Part shown: positions 28,576-42,699 of the stretch, piece by piece | Numbering within the stretch: position 1 is the stretch's first letter | Layout of the letters: each line of letters opens with the position of its first letter | Assembly: GCA_964034945.1 (NCBI GenBank) | Contig: OZ035960.1 | Span: 45,797,002 to 45,861,001, forward strand | Direction of reading: 5' to 3' | Origin: Chrysopilus asiliformis | Taxonomy: Eukaryota > Arthropoda > Insecta > Diptera > Rhagionidae | DNA length: 64,000 nt | Position numbers and translations under genes: made by a program | Notes under the pieces: generated by a model | Seen by the model: only the letters and a program-made list of their open reading frames with translations | Told to the model about the DNA's origin: nothing | The model's database searches: none

Positions 28576-31444
28576 GTGCCAAATTACGGCACGGTGCCAA
28601 ATAACGGCACGGTGCCAAATAACGGCACGGTGCCAAATAACGGCACGGTGCCAAATTACGGCACGGTGCCAAATAGCGGCACGGTGCCAAATAACGGCAC
28701 GGTGCCAAATAACGGCACGGTGCCAAATAACGGCACGGTGCCAAATTACGGCACGGTGCCAAATAACGGCACGGTGCCAAATAACGGCACGGTGCCAAAT
28801 AGCGGCACGGTGCCAAATAACGGCACGGTGCCCAATTACGGCACGGTGCCAAATTACGGCACGGTGCCAAATTACGGAACGGTGCCAAATAACGGCACGG
28901 TGCCAAAGAACAGCACGGTGCCAAATTACGGCACGGTGCCAAATAACGGCACGGTGCCAAATAACGGCACTGTGCCAAATAACGGCACGGTGCCAAATAA
29001 CGGCACGGTGCCAAATCACGGCACGGTGCCAAATTACGGCACGGTGCCAAATAACGGCACGGTGCCAAATAACGGCACGGTGCCAAATTACGGCACGGTG
29101 CCAAATTACGGCACGGTGCCAAATTACGGCACGGTGCCAAATAACGGCACGGTGCCAAATAACGGCACGGTGCCAAATAACGGCACGGTGCCAAATTACG
29201 GCACGGTGCCAAATTACGGCACAGTGCCAAATAACGGAAAGGTGCCAAATAACGGCACGGTGCCAAATTACGGCACGGTGCCAAATAACGGCACGGTGCC
29301 AAATTACGGCACGGTGCCAAATTACGGCACGGTGCCAAATTACGGCACGGTGCCAAATTACGGCACGGTGCCAAATTACGGCACGGTGCCAAATTACGGC
29401 ACGGTGCCAAATTACGGCACGGTGCCAAATTACGGCACGGTGCCAAATTACGGCACGGTGCCAAATAACGGCACGGTGCCAAATAACGGCACGGTGCCAA
29501 ATAACGGCACGGTGCCAAATTACGGCACGGTGCCAAATAACGGCACGGTGCCAAATAACGGCACGGTGCCAAATAACGGCACGGTGCCAAATTACGGCAC
29601 GGTGCCAAATTACGGCACGGTGCCAAATAACGGCACGGTGCCAAATAACGGCACGGTGCCAAATTACGGACGGCACGGTGCCAAATAACGGCACGGTGCC
29701 AAAGAACGGCACGGTGCCAAATAACGGCACGGTGCCAAATTACGGCACGGTGCCAAATTACGGCACGGTGCCAAATAACGGCACGGTGCCAAATTACGGC
29801 ACGGTGCCAAATTACGGCACGGTGCCAAATTACGGCACGGTGCCAAATAACGGCACGGTGCCAAATAACGGCACGGTGCCAAATTACGGCACGGTGCCAA
29901 ATAACGGCACGGTGCCAAATTACGGCACGGTGCCAAATTACGGCACGGTGCCAAATTACGGCACGGTGCCAAATTACGGCACGGTGCCAAATTACGGCAC
30001 GGTGCCAAATAACGGCACGGTGCCAAATTACGGCACGGTGCCGAATAACGGCACGGTGCCAAAGAACGGCACGGTGCCAAATAACGGCACGGTGCCAAAT
30101 TACGGCACGGTGCCAAATTACGGCACGGTGCCAAATAACGGCACGGTGCCAAATAACGGCACGGTGCCAAATAACGGCACGGTGCCAAATAGCGGCACGG
30201 TGCCAAATTACGGCACGGTGCCAAATAACGGCACGGTGCCAAATAACGGCACGGTGCCAAATAACGGCACGGTGCCAAATTACGGCACGGTGCCAAATAA
30301 CGGCACGGTGCCAAATAACGGCACGGTGCCAAATAACGGCACGGTGCCAAATTACGGCACGGTGCCAAATAGCGGCACGGTGCCAAATAACGGCACGGTG
30401 CCAAATAACGGCACGGTGCCAAATAACGGCACGGTGCCAAATTACGGCACGGTGCCAAATAACGGCACGGTGCCAAATAACGGCACGGTGCCAAATAGCG
30501 GCACGGTGCCAAATAACGGCACGGTGCCCAATTACGGCACGGTGCCAAATTACGGCACGGTGCCAAATTACGGAACGGTGCCAAATAACGGCACGGTGCC
30601 AAAGAACAGCACGGTGCCAAATTACGGCACGGTGCCAAATAACGGCACGGTGCCAAATAACGGCACTGTGCCAAATAACGGCACGGTGCCAAATAACGGC
30701 ACGGTGCCAAATCACGGCACGGTGCCAAATTACGGCACGGTGCCAAATAACGGCACGGTGCCAAATAACGGCACGGTGCCAAATTACGGCACGGTGCCAA
30801 ATTACGGCACGGTGCCAAATTACGGCACGGTGCCAAATAACGGCACGGTGCCAAATAACGGCACGGTGCCAAATAACGGCACGGTGCCAAATTACGGCAC
30901 GGTGCCAAATTACGGCACAGTGCCAAATAACGGAAAGGTGCCAAATAACGGCACGGTGCCAAATTACGGCACGGTGCCAAATAACGGCACGGTGCCAAAT
31001 TACGGCACGGTGCCAAATTACGGCACGGTGCCAAATTACGGCACGGTGCCAAATTACGGCACGGTGCCAAATTACGGCACGGTGCCAAATTACGGCACGG
31101 TGCCAAATTACGGCACGGTGCCAAATTACGGCACGGTGCCAAATTACGGCACGGTGCCAAATTACGGCACGGTGCCAAATTACGGCACGGTGCCAAATAA
31201 CGGCACGGTGCCAAATAACGGCACGGTGCCAAATAACGGCACGGTGCCAAATTACGGCACGGTGCCAAATAACGGCACGGTGCCAAATAACGGCACGGTG
31301 CCAAATAACGGCACGGTGCCAAATTACGGCACGGTGCCAAATTACGGCACGGTGCCAAATAACGGCACGGTGCCAAATTACGGACGGCACGGTGCCAAAT
31401 AACGGCACGGTGCCAAAGAACGGCACGGTGCCAAATAACGGCAC
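28576..31444 (+). repeat. Tandem duplication of about 1.7 kb within the array
   Basis: The rare variants cccaattacgg (28831 and 30527) and aaagaacagc (28905 and 30601) repeat in the same order at an offset of 1,696 bp. Further right the offset grows by one monomer, to 1,714 bp, at the ttacggacggcacgg junctions near 29665 and 31380. Confidence 0.8.
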
Positions 31445-32316
31445 GGTGCCAAATTACGGCACGGTGCCAAATTACGGCACGGTGCCAAATAACGGCACGG
31501 TGCCAAATTACGGCACGGTGCCAAATTACGGCACGGTGCCAAATTACGGCACGGTGCCAAATAACGGCACGGTGCCAAATAACGGCACGGTGCCAAATTA
31601 CGGCACGGTGCCAAATAACGGCACGGTGCCAAATTACGGCACGGTGCCAAATTACGGCACGGTGCCAAATTACGGCACGGTGCCAAATTACGGCACGGTG
31701 CCAAATAACGGCACGGTGCCAAATTACGGCACGGTGCCGAATAACGGCACGGTGCCAAAGAACGGCACGGTGCCAAATAACGGCACGGTGCCAAATTACG
31801 GCACGGTGCCAAATTACGGCACGGTGCCAAATAACGGCACGGTGTCAAATTACGGCACGGTGCCAAATTACGGCACGGTGCCAAATTACGGCACGGTGCC
31901 AAATTACGGCACGGTGCCAAATTACGGCACGGTGCCAAATTACGGCACGGTGCCAAATTACGGCACGGTGCCAAATTACGGCACGGTGCCAAATAACGGC
32001 ACGGTGCCAAAGAACGGCACGGTGCCAAATAACGGCACGGTGCCAAATTACGGCACGGTGCCAAATTACGGCACGGTGCCAAATTACGGCACGGTGCCAA
32101 ATTACGGCACGGTGCCAAATTACGGCACGGTGCCAAATTACGGCACGGTGCCAAATTACGGCACGGTGCCAAATAACGGCACGGTGCCAAATTACGGCAC
32201 GGTGCCAAATAACGGCACGGTGCCAAATAACGGCACGGTGCCAAATAACGGCACGGTGCCAAATTACGGCACGGTGCCAAATAACGGCAGGTGCTAAATT
32301 ACGGCACGGTGCCAAA

Positions 32317-35300
32317 TTACGGCGGCAAATTACGGCACGGTGCCAAATTACGGCACGGTGCGAAATTACGGCACGGTGCCAAATTAAGGCACGGTGCCAA
32401 ATTACGGCACGGTGCCAAATTACGGCACGGTGCCAAATAACGGCACGGTGCCAAATAACGGCACGGTGCCAAATTACGGCACGGTGCCAAATAACGGCAC
32501 GGTGCCAAATAACGGCACGGTGACAAATAACGGCACGGTGCCAAATAACGGCACGGTGCCAAATTACGGCACGGTACCAAATAACGGCACGGTGCCAAAT
32601 AACGGCACGGTGCCAAATAACGGCACGGTGCCAAATAGCGGCACGGTGCCAAATAACGGCACGGTGCCAAATAACGGCACGGTGCCAAATAAATTAAGGC
32701 ACGGTGCCAAATTACGGCACGGTGCCAAATTACGGCACGGTGCCAAATAACGGCACGGTGCCAAATAACGGCACGGTGCCAAATAACGGCACGGTGCCAA
32801 ATAACGGCACGGTGCCAAATTACGGCACGGTGCCAAATAACGGCACGGTGCCAAATAACGGCACGGTGCCAAATAACGGCACGGTGCCAAATTACGGCAC
32901 GGTGCCAAATAACGGCACGGTGCCAAATAACGGCACGGTGCCAAATAACGGCACGGTGCCAAATAACGGCACGGTGCCAAATTACGGCACGGTGCCAAAT
33001 AGCGGCACGGTGCCAAATAACGGCACGGTGCCAAATAACGGCACGGTGCCAAATAACGGCACGGTGCCAAATTACGGCACGGTGCCAAATAACGGCACGG
33101 TGCCAAATAACGGCACGGTGCCAAATAGCGGCACGGTGCCAAATAACGGCACGGTGCCCAATTACGGCACGGTACCAAATAACGGCACGGTGCCAAATAA
33201 CGGCACGGTGCCAAAGAACGGCACGGTGCCAAATAACGGCACGGTGCCAAATTACGGCACGGTGCCAAATTACGGCACGGTGCCAAATTACGGCACGGTG
33301 CCAAATTACGGCACGGTGCCAAATTACGGCACGGTGCCAAATTACGGCACGGTGCCAAATTACGGCACGGTGCCAAATAACGGCACGGTGCCAAATTACG
33401 GCACGGTGCCAAATAACGGCACGGTGCCAAATAACGGCACGGTGCCAAATAACGGCACGGTGCCAAATAACGGCACGGTGCCAAATTACGGCACGGTGCC
33501 AAATTACGGCACGGTGCCAAATTACGGCACGGTGCCAAATTACGGCACGGTGCCAAATTACGGCACGGTGCCAAATAACGGCACGGTGCCAAATTACGGC
33601 ACGGTGCCAAATAACGGCACGGTGCCAAATAACGGCACGGTGCCAAATAACGGCACGGTGCCAAATTACGGCACGGTGCCAAATAACGGCAGGTGCTAAA
33701 TTACGGCACGGTGCCAAATTACGGCGGCAAATTACGGCACGGTGCCAAATTACGGCACGGTGCGAAATTACGGCACGGTGCCAAATTAAGGCACGGTGCC
33801 AAATTACGGCACGGTGCCAAATTACGGCACGGTGCCAAATAACGGCACGGTGCCAAATAACGGCACGGTGCCAAATTACGGCACGGTGCCAAATAACGGC
33901 ACGGTGCCAAATAACGGCACGGTGACAAATAACGGCACGGTGCCAAATAACGGCACGGTGCCAAATTACGGCACGGTACCAAATAACGGCACGGTGCCAA
34001 ATAACGGCACGGTGCCAAATAACGGCACGGTGCCAAATAGCGGCACGGTGCCAAATAACGGCACGGTGCCAAATAACGGCACGGTGCCAAATAAATTAAG
34101 GCACGGTGCCAAATTACGGCACGGTGCCAAATTACGGCACGGTGCCAAATAACGGCACGGTGCCAAATAACGGCACGGTGCCAAATAACGGCACGGTGCC
34201 AAATAACGGCACGGTGCCAAATTACGGCACGGTGCCAAATAGCGGCACGGTGCCAAATAACGGCACGGTGCCAAATAACGGCACGGTGCCAAATAACGGC
34301 ACGGTGCCAAATTACGGCACGGTGCCAAATAACGGCACGGTGCCAAATAACGGCACGGTGCCAAATAGCGGCACGGTGCCAAATAACGGCACGGTGCCCA
34401 ATTACGGCACGGTACCAAATAACGGCACGGTGCCAAATAACGGCACGGTGCCAAAGAACGGCACGGTGCCAAATAACGGCACGGTGCCAAATTACGGCAC
34501 GGTGCCAAATTACGGCACGGTGCCAAATTACGGCACGGTGCCAAATTACGGCACGGTGCCAAATTACGGCACGGTGCCAAATTACGGCACGGTGCCAAAT
34601 TACGGCACGGTGCCAAATAACGGCACGGTGCCAAATTACGGCACGGTGCCAAATAACGGCACGGTGCCAAATAACGGCACGGTGCCAAATAACGGCACGG
34701 TGCCAAATTACGGCACGGTGCCAAATAACGGCAGGTGCTAAATTACGGCACGGTGCCAAATTACGGCGGCAAATTACGGCACGGTGCCAAATTACGGCAC
34801 GGTGCGAAATTACGGCACGGTGCCAAATTAAGGCACGGTGCCAAATTACGGCACGGTGCCAAATTACGGCACGGTGCCAAATAACGGCACGGTGCCAAAT
34901 AACGGCACGGTGCCAAATTACGGCACGGTGCCAAATAACGGCACGGTGCCAAATAACGGCACGGTGACAAATAACGGCACGGTGCCAAATAACGGCACGG
35001 TGCCAAATTACGGCACGGTACCAAATAACGGCACGGTGCCAAATAACGGCACGGTGCCAAATAACGGCACGGTGCCAAATAGCGGCACGGTGCCAAATAA
35101 CGGCACGGTGCCAAATAACGGCACGGTGCCAAATAAATTAAGGCACGGTGCCAAATTACGGCACGGTGCCAAATTACGGCACGGTGCCAAATAACGGCAC
35201 GGTGCCAAATAACGGCACGGTGCCAAATAACGGCACGGTGCCAAATAACGGCACGGTGCCAAATTACGGCACGGTGCCAAATAACGGCACGGTGACAAAT

Positions 35301-38300
35301 AACGGCACGGTGCCAAATAACGGCACGGTGCCAAATTACGGCACGGTGCCAAATAACGGCACGGTGCCAAATAACGGCACGGTGCCAAATTACGGCACGG
35401 TGCCAAATAACGGCACGGTGCCAAATAACGGCACGGTGCCAAATAACGGCACGGTGCCAAATAACGGCACGGTGCCAAATTACGGCACGGTACCAAATAA
35501 CGGCACGGTGCCAAATAACGGCACGGTGCCAAATAACGGCACGGTGCCAAATAGCGGCACGGTGCCAAATAACGGCACGGTGCCAAATAACGGCACGGTG
35601 CCAAATAAATTAAGGCACGGTGCCAAATTACGGCACGGTGCCAAATTACGGCACGGTGCCAAATAACGGCACGGTGCCAAATAACGGCACGGTGCCAAAT
35701 AACGGCACGGTGCCAAATTACGGCACGGTGCCAAATAACGGCACGGTGCCAAATAACGGCACGGTGCCAAATAACGGCACGGTGCCAAATTACGGCACGG
35801 TGCCAAATAGCGGCACGGTGCCAAATAACGGCACGGTGCCAAATAACGGCACGGTGCCAAATAACGGCACGGTGCCAAATAAATTAAGGCACGGTGCCAA
35901 ATTACGGCACGGTGCCAAATTACGGCACGGTGCCAAATAACGGCACGGTGCCAAATAACGGCACGGTGCCAAATAACGGCACGGTGCCAAATAACGGCAC
36001 GGTGCCAAATTACGGCACGGTGCCAAATAACGGCACGGTGCCAAATAACGGCACGGTGCCAAATAACGGCACGGTGCCAAATAACGGCACGGTGCCAAAT
36101 AACGGCACGGTGCCAAATTACGGCACGGTACCAAATAACGGCACGGTGCCAAATAACGGCACGGTGCCAAATAACGGCACGGTGCCAAATAGCGGCACGG
36201 TGCCAAATAACGGCACGGTGCCAAATAACGGCACGGTGCCAAATAAATTAAGGCACGGTGCCAAATTACGGCACGGTGCCAAATTACGGCACGGTGCCAA
36301 ATAACGGCACGGTGCCAAATAACGGCACGGTGCCAAATAACGGCACGGTGCCAAATAACGGCACGGTGCCAAATTACGGCACGGTGCCAAATAACGGCAC
36401 GGTGCCAAATAACGGCACGGTGCCAAATAACGGCACGGTGCCAAATTACGGCACGGTGCCAAATAGCGGCACGGTGCCAAATAACGGCACGGTGCCAAAT
36501 AACGGCACGGTGCCAAATAACGGCACGGTGCCAAATTACGGCACGGTGCCAAATAACGGCACGGTGCCAAATAACGGCACGGTGCCAAATAGCGGCATGG
36601 TGCCAAATAACGGCACGGTGCCCAATTACGGCACGGTACCAAATAACGGCACGGTGCCAAATAACGGCACGGTGCCAAATAACGGCACGGTGCCAAATAG
36701 CGGCACGGTGCCAAATAACGGCACGGTGCCAAATAACGGCACGGTGCCAAATAAATTAAGGCACGGTGCCAAATTACGGCACGGTGCCAAATTACGGCAC
36801 GGTGCCGAATAACGGCACGGTGCCAAAGAACGGCACGGTGCCAAATAACGGCACGGTGCCAAATTACGGCACGGTGCCAAATTACGGCACGGTGCCAAAT
36901 AACGGCACGGTGCCAAATTACGGCACGGTGCCAAATTACGGCACGGTGCCAAATTACGGCACGGTGCCAAATTACGGCACGGTGCCAAATTACGGCACGG
37001 TGCCAAATTACGGCACGGTGCCAAATTACGGCACGGTGCCAAATAACGGCACGGTGCCAAAGAACGGCACGGTGCCAAATAACGGCACGGTGCCAAATTA
37101 CGGCACGGTGCCAAATTACGGCACGGTGCCAAATTACGGCACGGTGCCAAATTACGGCACGGTGCCAAATTACGGCACGGTGCCAAATTACGGCACGGTG
37201 CCAAATTACGGCACGGTGCCAAATAACGGCACGGTGCCAAATTACGGCACGGTGCCAAATAACGGCACGGTGCCAAATAACGGCACGGTGCCAAATAACG
37301 GCACGGTGCCAAATAACGGCACGGTGCCAAATTACGGCACGGTGCCAAATAACGGCACGGTGCCAAATAACGGCACGGTGCCAAATAACGGCACGGTGCC
37401 AAATTACGGCACGGTGCCAAATAGCGGCACGGTGCCAAATAACGGCACGGTGCCAAATAACGGCACGGTGCCAAATAACGGCACGGTGCCAAATTACGGC
37501 ACGGTGCCAAATAACGGCACGGTGCCAAAGTACGGCACGGTGCCAAATAGCGGCACGGTGCCAAAGTACGGCACGGTGCCAAATAACGGCACGGTGCCAA
37601 ATTACGGCACGGTGCCAAATTACGGCACGGTGCCAAATTACGGCACGGTGCCAAATTACGGCACGGTGCCAAATTACGGCACGGTGCCAAATTACGGCAC
37701 GGTGCCAAATTACGGCACGGTGCCAAATAACGGCACGGTGCCAAATTACGGCACGGTGCCAAATAACGGCACGGTGCCAAATAACGGCACGGTGCCAAAT
37801 AACGGCACGGTGCCAAATTACGGCACGGTGCCAAATAACGGCACGGTGCCAAAGTACGGCACGGTGCCAAATAACGGCACGGTGCCAAATTACGGCACGG
37901 TGCCAAATTACGGCACGGTGCCAAATTACGGCACGGTGCCAAATTACGGCACGGTGCCAAATTACGGCACGGTGCCAAATTACGGCACGGTGCCAAATTA
38001 CGGCACGGTGCCAAATTACGGCACGGTGCCAAATAACGGCACGGTGCCAAATTACGGCACGGTGCCAAATAACGGCACGGTGCCAAATAACGGCACGGTG
38101 CCAAATAACGGCACGGTGCCAAATTACGGCACGGTGCCAAATAACGGCAGGTGCTAAATTACGGCACGGTGCCAAATTACGGCGGCAAATTACGGCACGG
38201 TGCCAAATTACGGCACGGTGCGAAATTACGGCACGGTGCCAAATTAAGGCACGGTGCCAAATTACGGCACGGTGCCAAATTACGGCACGGTGCCAAATAA

Positions 38301-41300
38301 CGGCACGGTGCCAAATAACGGCACGGTGCCAAATTACGGCACGGTGCCAAATAACGGCACGGTGCCAAATAACGGCACGGTGACAAATAACGGCACGGTG
38401 CCAAATAACGGCACGGTGCCAAATTACGGCACGGTACCAAATAACGGCACGGTGCCAAATAACGGCACGGTGCCAAATAACGGCACGGTGCCAAATAGCG
38501 GCACGGTGCCAAATAACGGCACGGTGCCAAATAACGGCACGGTGCCAAATAAATTAAGGCACGGTGCCAAATTACGGCACGGTGCCAAATTACGGCACGG
38601 TGCCAAATAACGGCACGGTGCCAAATAACGGCACGGTGCCAAATAACGGCACGGTGCCAAATAACGGCACGGTGCCAAATTACGGCACGGTGCCAAATAG
38701 CGGCACGGTGCCAAATAACGGCACGGTGCCAAATAACGGCACGGTGCCAAATAACGGCACGGTGCCAAATTACGGCACGGTGCCAAATAACGGCACGGTG
38801 CCAAATAACGGCACGGTGCCAAATAGCGGCACGGTGCCAAATAACGGCACGGTGCCCAATTACGGCACGGTACCAAATAACGGCACGGTGCCAAATAACG
38901 GCACGGTGCCAAAGAACGGCACGGTGCCAAATAACGGCACGGTGCCAAATTACGGCACGGTGCCAAATTACGGCACGGTGCCAAATTACGGCACGGTGCC
39001 AAATTACGGCACGGTGCCAAATTACGGCACGGTGCCAAATTACGGCACGGTGCCAAATTACGGCACGGTGCCAAATAACGGCACGGTGCCAAATTACGGC
39101 ACGGTGCCAAATAACGGCACGGTGCCAAATAACGGCACGGTGCCAAATAACGGCACGGTGCCAAATTACGGCACGGTGCCAAATTACGGCACGGTGCCAA
39201 ATTACGGCACGGTGCCAAATTACGGCACGGTGCCAAATTACGGCACGGTGCCAAATTACGGCACGGTGCCAAATAACGGCACGGTGCCAAATTACGGCAC
39301 GGTGCCAAATAACGGCACGGTGCCAAATAACGGCACGGTGCCAAATAACGGCACGGTGCCAAATTACGGCACGGTGCCAAATAACGGCAGGTGCTAAATT
39401 ACGGCACGGTGCCAAATTACGGCGGCAAATTACGGCACGGTGCCAAATTACGGCACGGTGCGAAATTACGGCACGGTGCCAAATTAAGGCACGGTGCCAA
39501 ATTACGGCACGGTGCCAAATTACGGCACGGTGCCAAATAACGGCACGGTGCCAAATAACGGCACGGTGCCAAATTACGGCACGGTGCCAAATAACGGCAC
39601 GGTGCCAAATAACGGCACGGTGACAAATAACGGCACGGTGCCAAATAACGGCACGGTGCCAAATTACGGCACGGTACCAAATAACGGCACGGTGCCAAAT
39701 AACGGCACGGTGCCAAATAACGGCACGGTGCCAAATAGCGGCACGGTGCCAAATAACGGCACGGTGCCAAATAACGGCACGGTGCCAAATAAATTAAGGC
39801 ACGGTGCCAAATTACGGCACGGTGCCAAATTACGGCACGGTGCCAAATAACGGCACGGTGCCAAATAACGGCACGGTGCCAAATAACGGCACGGTGCCAA
39901 ATAACGGCACGGTGCCAAATTACGGCACGGTGCCAAATAACGGCACGGTGACAAATAACGGCACGGTGCCAAATAACGGCACGGTGCCAAATTACGGCAC
40001 GGTGCCAAATAACGGCACGGTGCCAAATAACGGCACGGTGCCAAATTACGGCACGGTGCCAAATAACGGCACGGTGCCAAATAACGGCACGGTGCCAAAT
40101 AACGGCACGGTGCCAAATAACGGCACGGTGCCAAATAACGGCACGGTGCCAAATAACGGCACGGTGACAAATAACGGCACGGTGCCAAATAACGGCACGG
40201 TGCCAAATTACGGCACGGTACCAAATAACGGCACGGTGCCAAATAACGGCACGGTGCCAAATAACGGCACGGTGCCAAATAACGGCACGGTGCCCAATTA
40301 CGGCACGGTACCAAATAACGGCACGGTGCCAAATAACGGCACGGTGCCAAAGAACGGCACGGTGCCAAATAACGGCACGGTGCCAAATTACGGCACGGTG
40401 CCAAATTACGGCACGGTGCCAAATTACGGCACGGTGCCAAATTACGGCACGGTGCCAAATTACGGCACGGTGCCAAATTACGGCACGGTGCCAAATTACG
40501 GCACGGTGCCAAATAACGGCACGGTGCCAAATTACGGCACGGTGCCAAATAACGGCACGGTGCCAAATAACGGCACGGTGCCAAATAACGGCACGGTGCC
40601 AAATTACGGCACGGTGCCAAATAACGGCAGGTGCTAAATTACGGCACGGTGCCAAATTACGGCGGCAAATTACGGCACGGTGCCAAATTACGGCACGGTG
40701 CGAAATTACGGCACGGTGCCAAATTAAGGCACGGTGCCAAATAACGGCACGGTGCCAAATAACGGCACGGTGCCAAATAAATTAAGGCACGGTGCCAAAT
40801 TACGGCACGGTGCCAAATTACGGCACGGTGCCAAATAACGGCACGGTGCCAAATAACGGCACGGTGCCAAATAACGGCACGGTGCCAAATAACGGCACGG
40901 TGCCAAATTACGGCACGGTGCCAAATAACGGTACGGTGACAAATAACGGCACGGTGCCAAATAACGGCACGGTGCCAAATTACGGCACGGTGCCAAATAA
41001 CGGCACGGTGCCAAATTACGGCACGGTACCAAATAACGGCACGGTGCCAAATAACGGCACGGTGCCAAATAACGGCACGGTGCCAAATAGCGGCACGGTG
41101 CCAAATAACGGCACGGTGCCAAATAACGGCACGGTGCCAAATAACGGCACGGTGCCAAATAACGGCACGGTGCCAAATAACGGCACGGTGCCAAATTACG
41201 GCACGGTGCCAAATAACGGCACGGTGCCAAAGAACGGCACGGTGCCAAATAACGGCACGGTGCCAAATAACGGCACGGTGCCAAATAACGGCACGGTGCC

Positions 41301-42699
41301 AAATAGCGGCACGGTGCCAAATAACGGCACGGTGCCAAATAACGGCACGGTGCCAAATTACGGCACGGTGCCAAATTACGGCACGGTGCCAAATTACGGC
41401 ACGGTGCCAAATAACGGCACGGTGCCAAAGAACGGCACGGTGCCAAATAACGGCACGGTGCCAAATTACGGCACGGTGCCAAATTACGGCACGGTGCCAA
41501 ATTACGGCACGGTGCCAAATTACGGCACGGTGCCAAATTACGGCACGGTGCCAAATTACGGCACGGTGCCAAATTACGGCACGGTGCCAAATAACGGCAC
41601 GGTGCCAAATTACGGCACGGTGCCAAATAACGGCACGGTGCCAAATAACGGCACGGTGCCAAATAACGGCACGGTGCCAAATAACGGCACGGTGCCAAAT
41701 TACGGCACGGTGCCAAATAACGGCACGGTGCCAAATAACGGCACGGTGCCAAATAAATTAAGGCACGGTGCCAAATAACGGCACGGTGCCAAATAACGGC
41801 ACGGTGCCAAATAAATTAAGGCACGGTGCCAAATAACGGCACGGTGCCAAATTACGGACGGCACGGTGCCAAATAACGGCACGGTGCCAAAGAACGGCAC
41901 GGTGCCAAATAACGGCACGGTGCCAAATTACGGCACGGTGCCAAATTACGGCACGGTGCCAAATAACGGCACGGTGCCAAATTACGGCACGGTGCCAAAT
42001 TACGGCACGGTGCCAAATTACGGCACGGTGCCAAATTACGGCACGGTGCCAAATTACGGCACGGTGCCAAATTACGGCACGGTGCCAAATAACGGCACGG
42101 TGCCAAATTACGGCACGGTGCCGAATAACGGCACGGTGCCAAAGAACGGCACGGTGCCAAATAACGGCACGGTGCCAAATTACGGCACGGTGCCAAATTA
42201 CGGCACGGTGCCAAATAACGGCACGGTGTCAAATTACGGCACGGTGCCAAATTACGGCACGGTGCCAAATTACGGCACGGTGCCAAATTACGGCACGGTG
42301 CCAAATTACGGCACGGTGCCAAATTACGGCACGGTGCCAAATTACGGCACGGTGCCAAATTACGGCACGGTGCCAAATAACGGCACGGTGCCAAAGAACG
42401 GCACGGTGCCAAATAACGGCACGGTGCCAAATTACGGCACGGTGCCAAATTACGGCACGGTGCCAAATTACGGCACGGTGCCAAATTACGGCACGGTGCC
42501 AAATTACGGCACGGTGCCAAATTACGGCACGGTGCCAAATTACGGCACGGTGCCAAATAACGGCACGGTGCCAAATTACGGCACGGTGCCAAATAACGGC
42601 ACGGTGCCAAATAACGGCACGGTGCCAAATAACGGCACGGTGCCAAATTACGGCACGGTGCCAAATAACGGCAGGTGCTAAATTACGGCACGGTGCCAA
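32317..42699 (+). repeat. Super-repeat copy 1
   Basis: The irregular units and HOR spacings here recur to the right with conserved order. The offset is 13,166 bp from 32.3 to about 36.1 kb. It is 13,130 bp at 38.2-39.4 kb, after loss of two monomers. It is 15,304 bp at 39.4-41.9 kb. The 3,416-bp interval beginning at 34730 contains five 22-bp units, and so does its 3,380-bp counterpart at 47896. Confidence 0.85.
34730..34842 (+). repeat. HOR marker cluster (representative of about 20)
   Basis: This is the clearest example of the recurring marker. It contains a 17-bp unit ggcaggtgctaaattac, a normal unit, a 13-bp unit ggcggcaaattac, a normal unit, a unit with gtgcgaaattac, and a unit ending aaattaagg. 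The same order recurs at about 20 places in the window. Variants lack the 13-bp unit (about 12896), the attaagg change (about 46872) or the gtgcga change (about 59276). Confidence 0.9.
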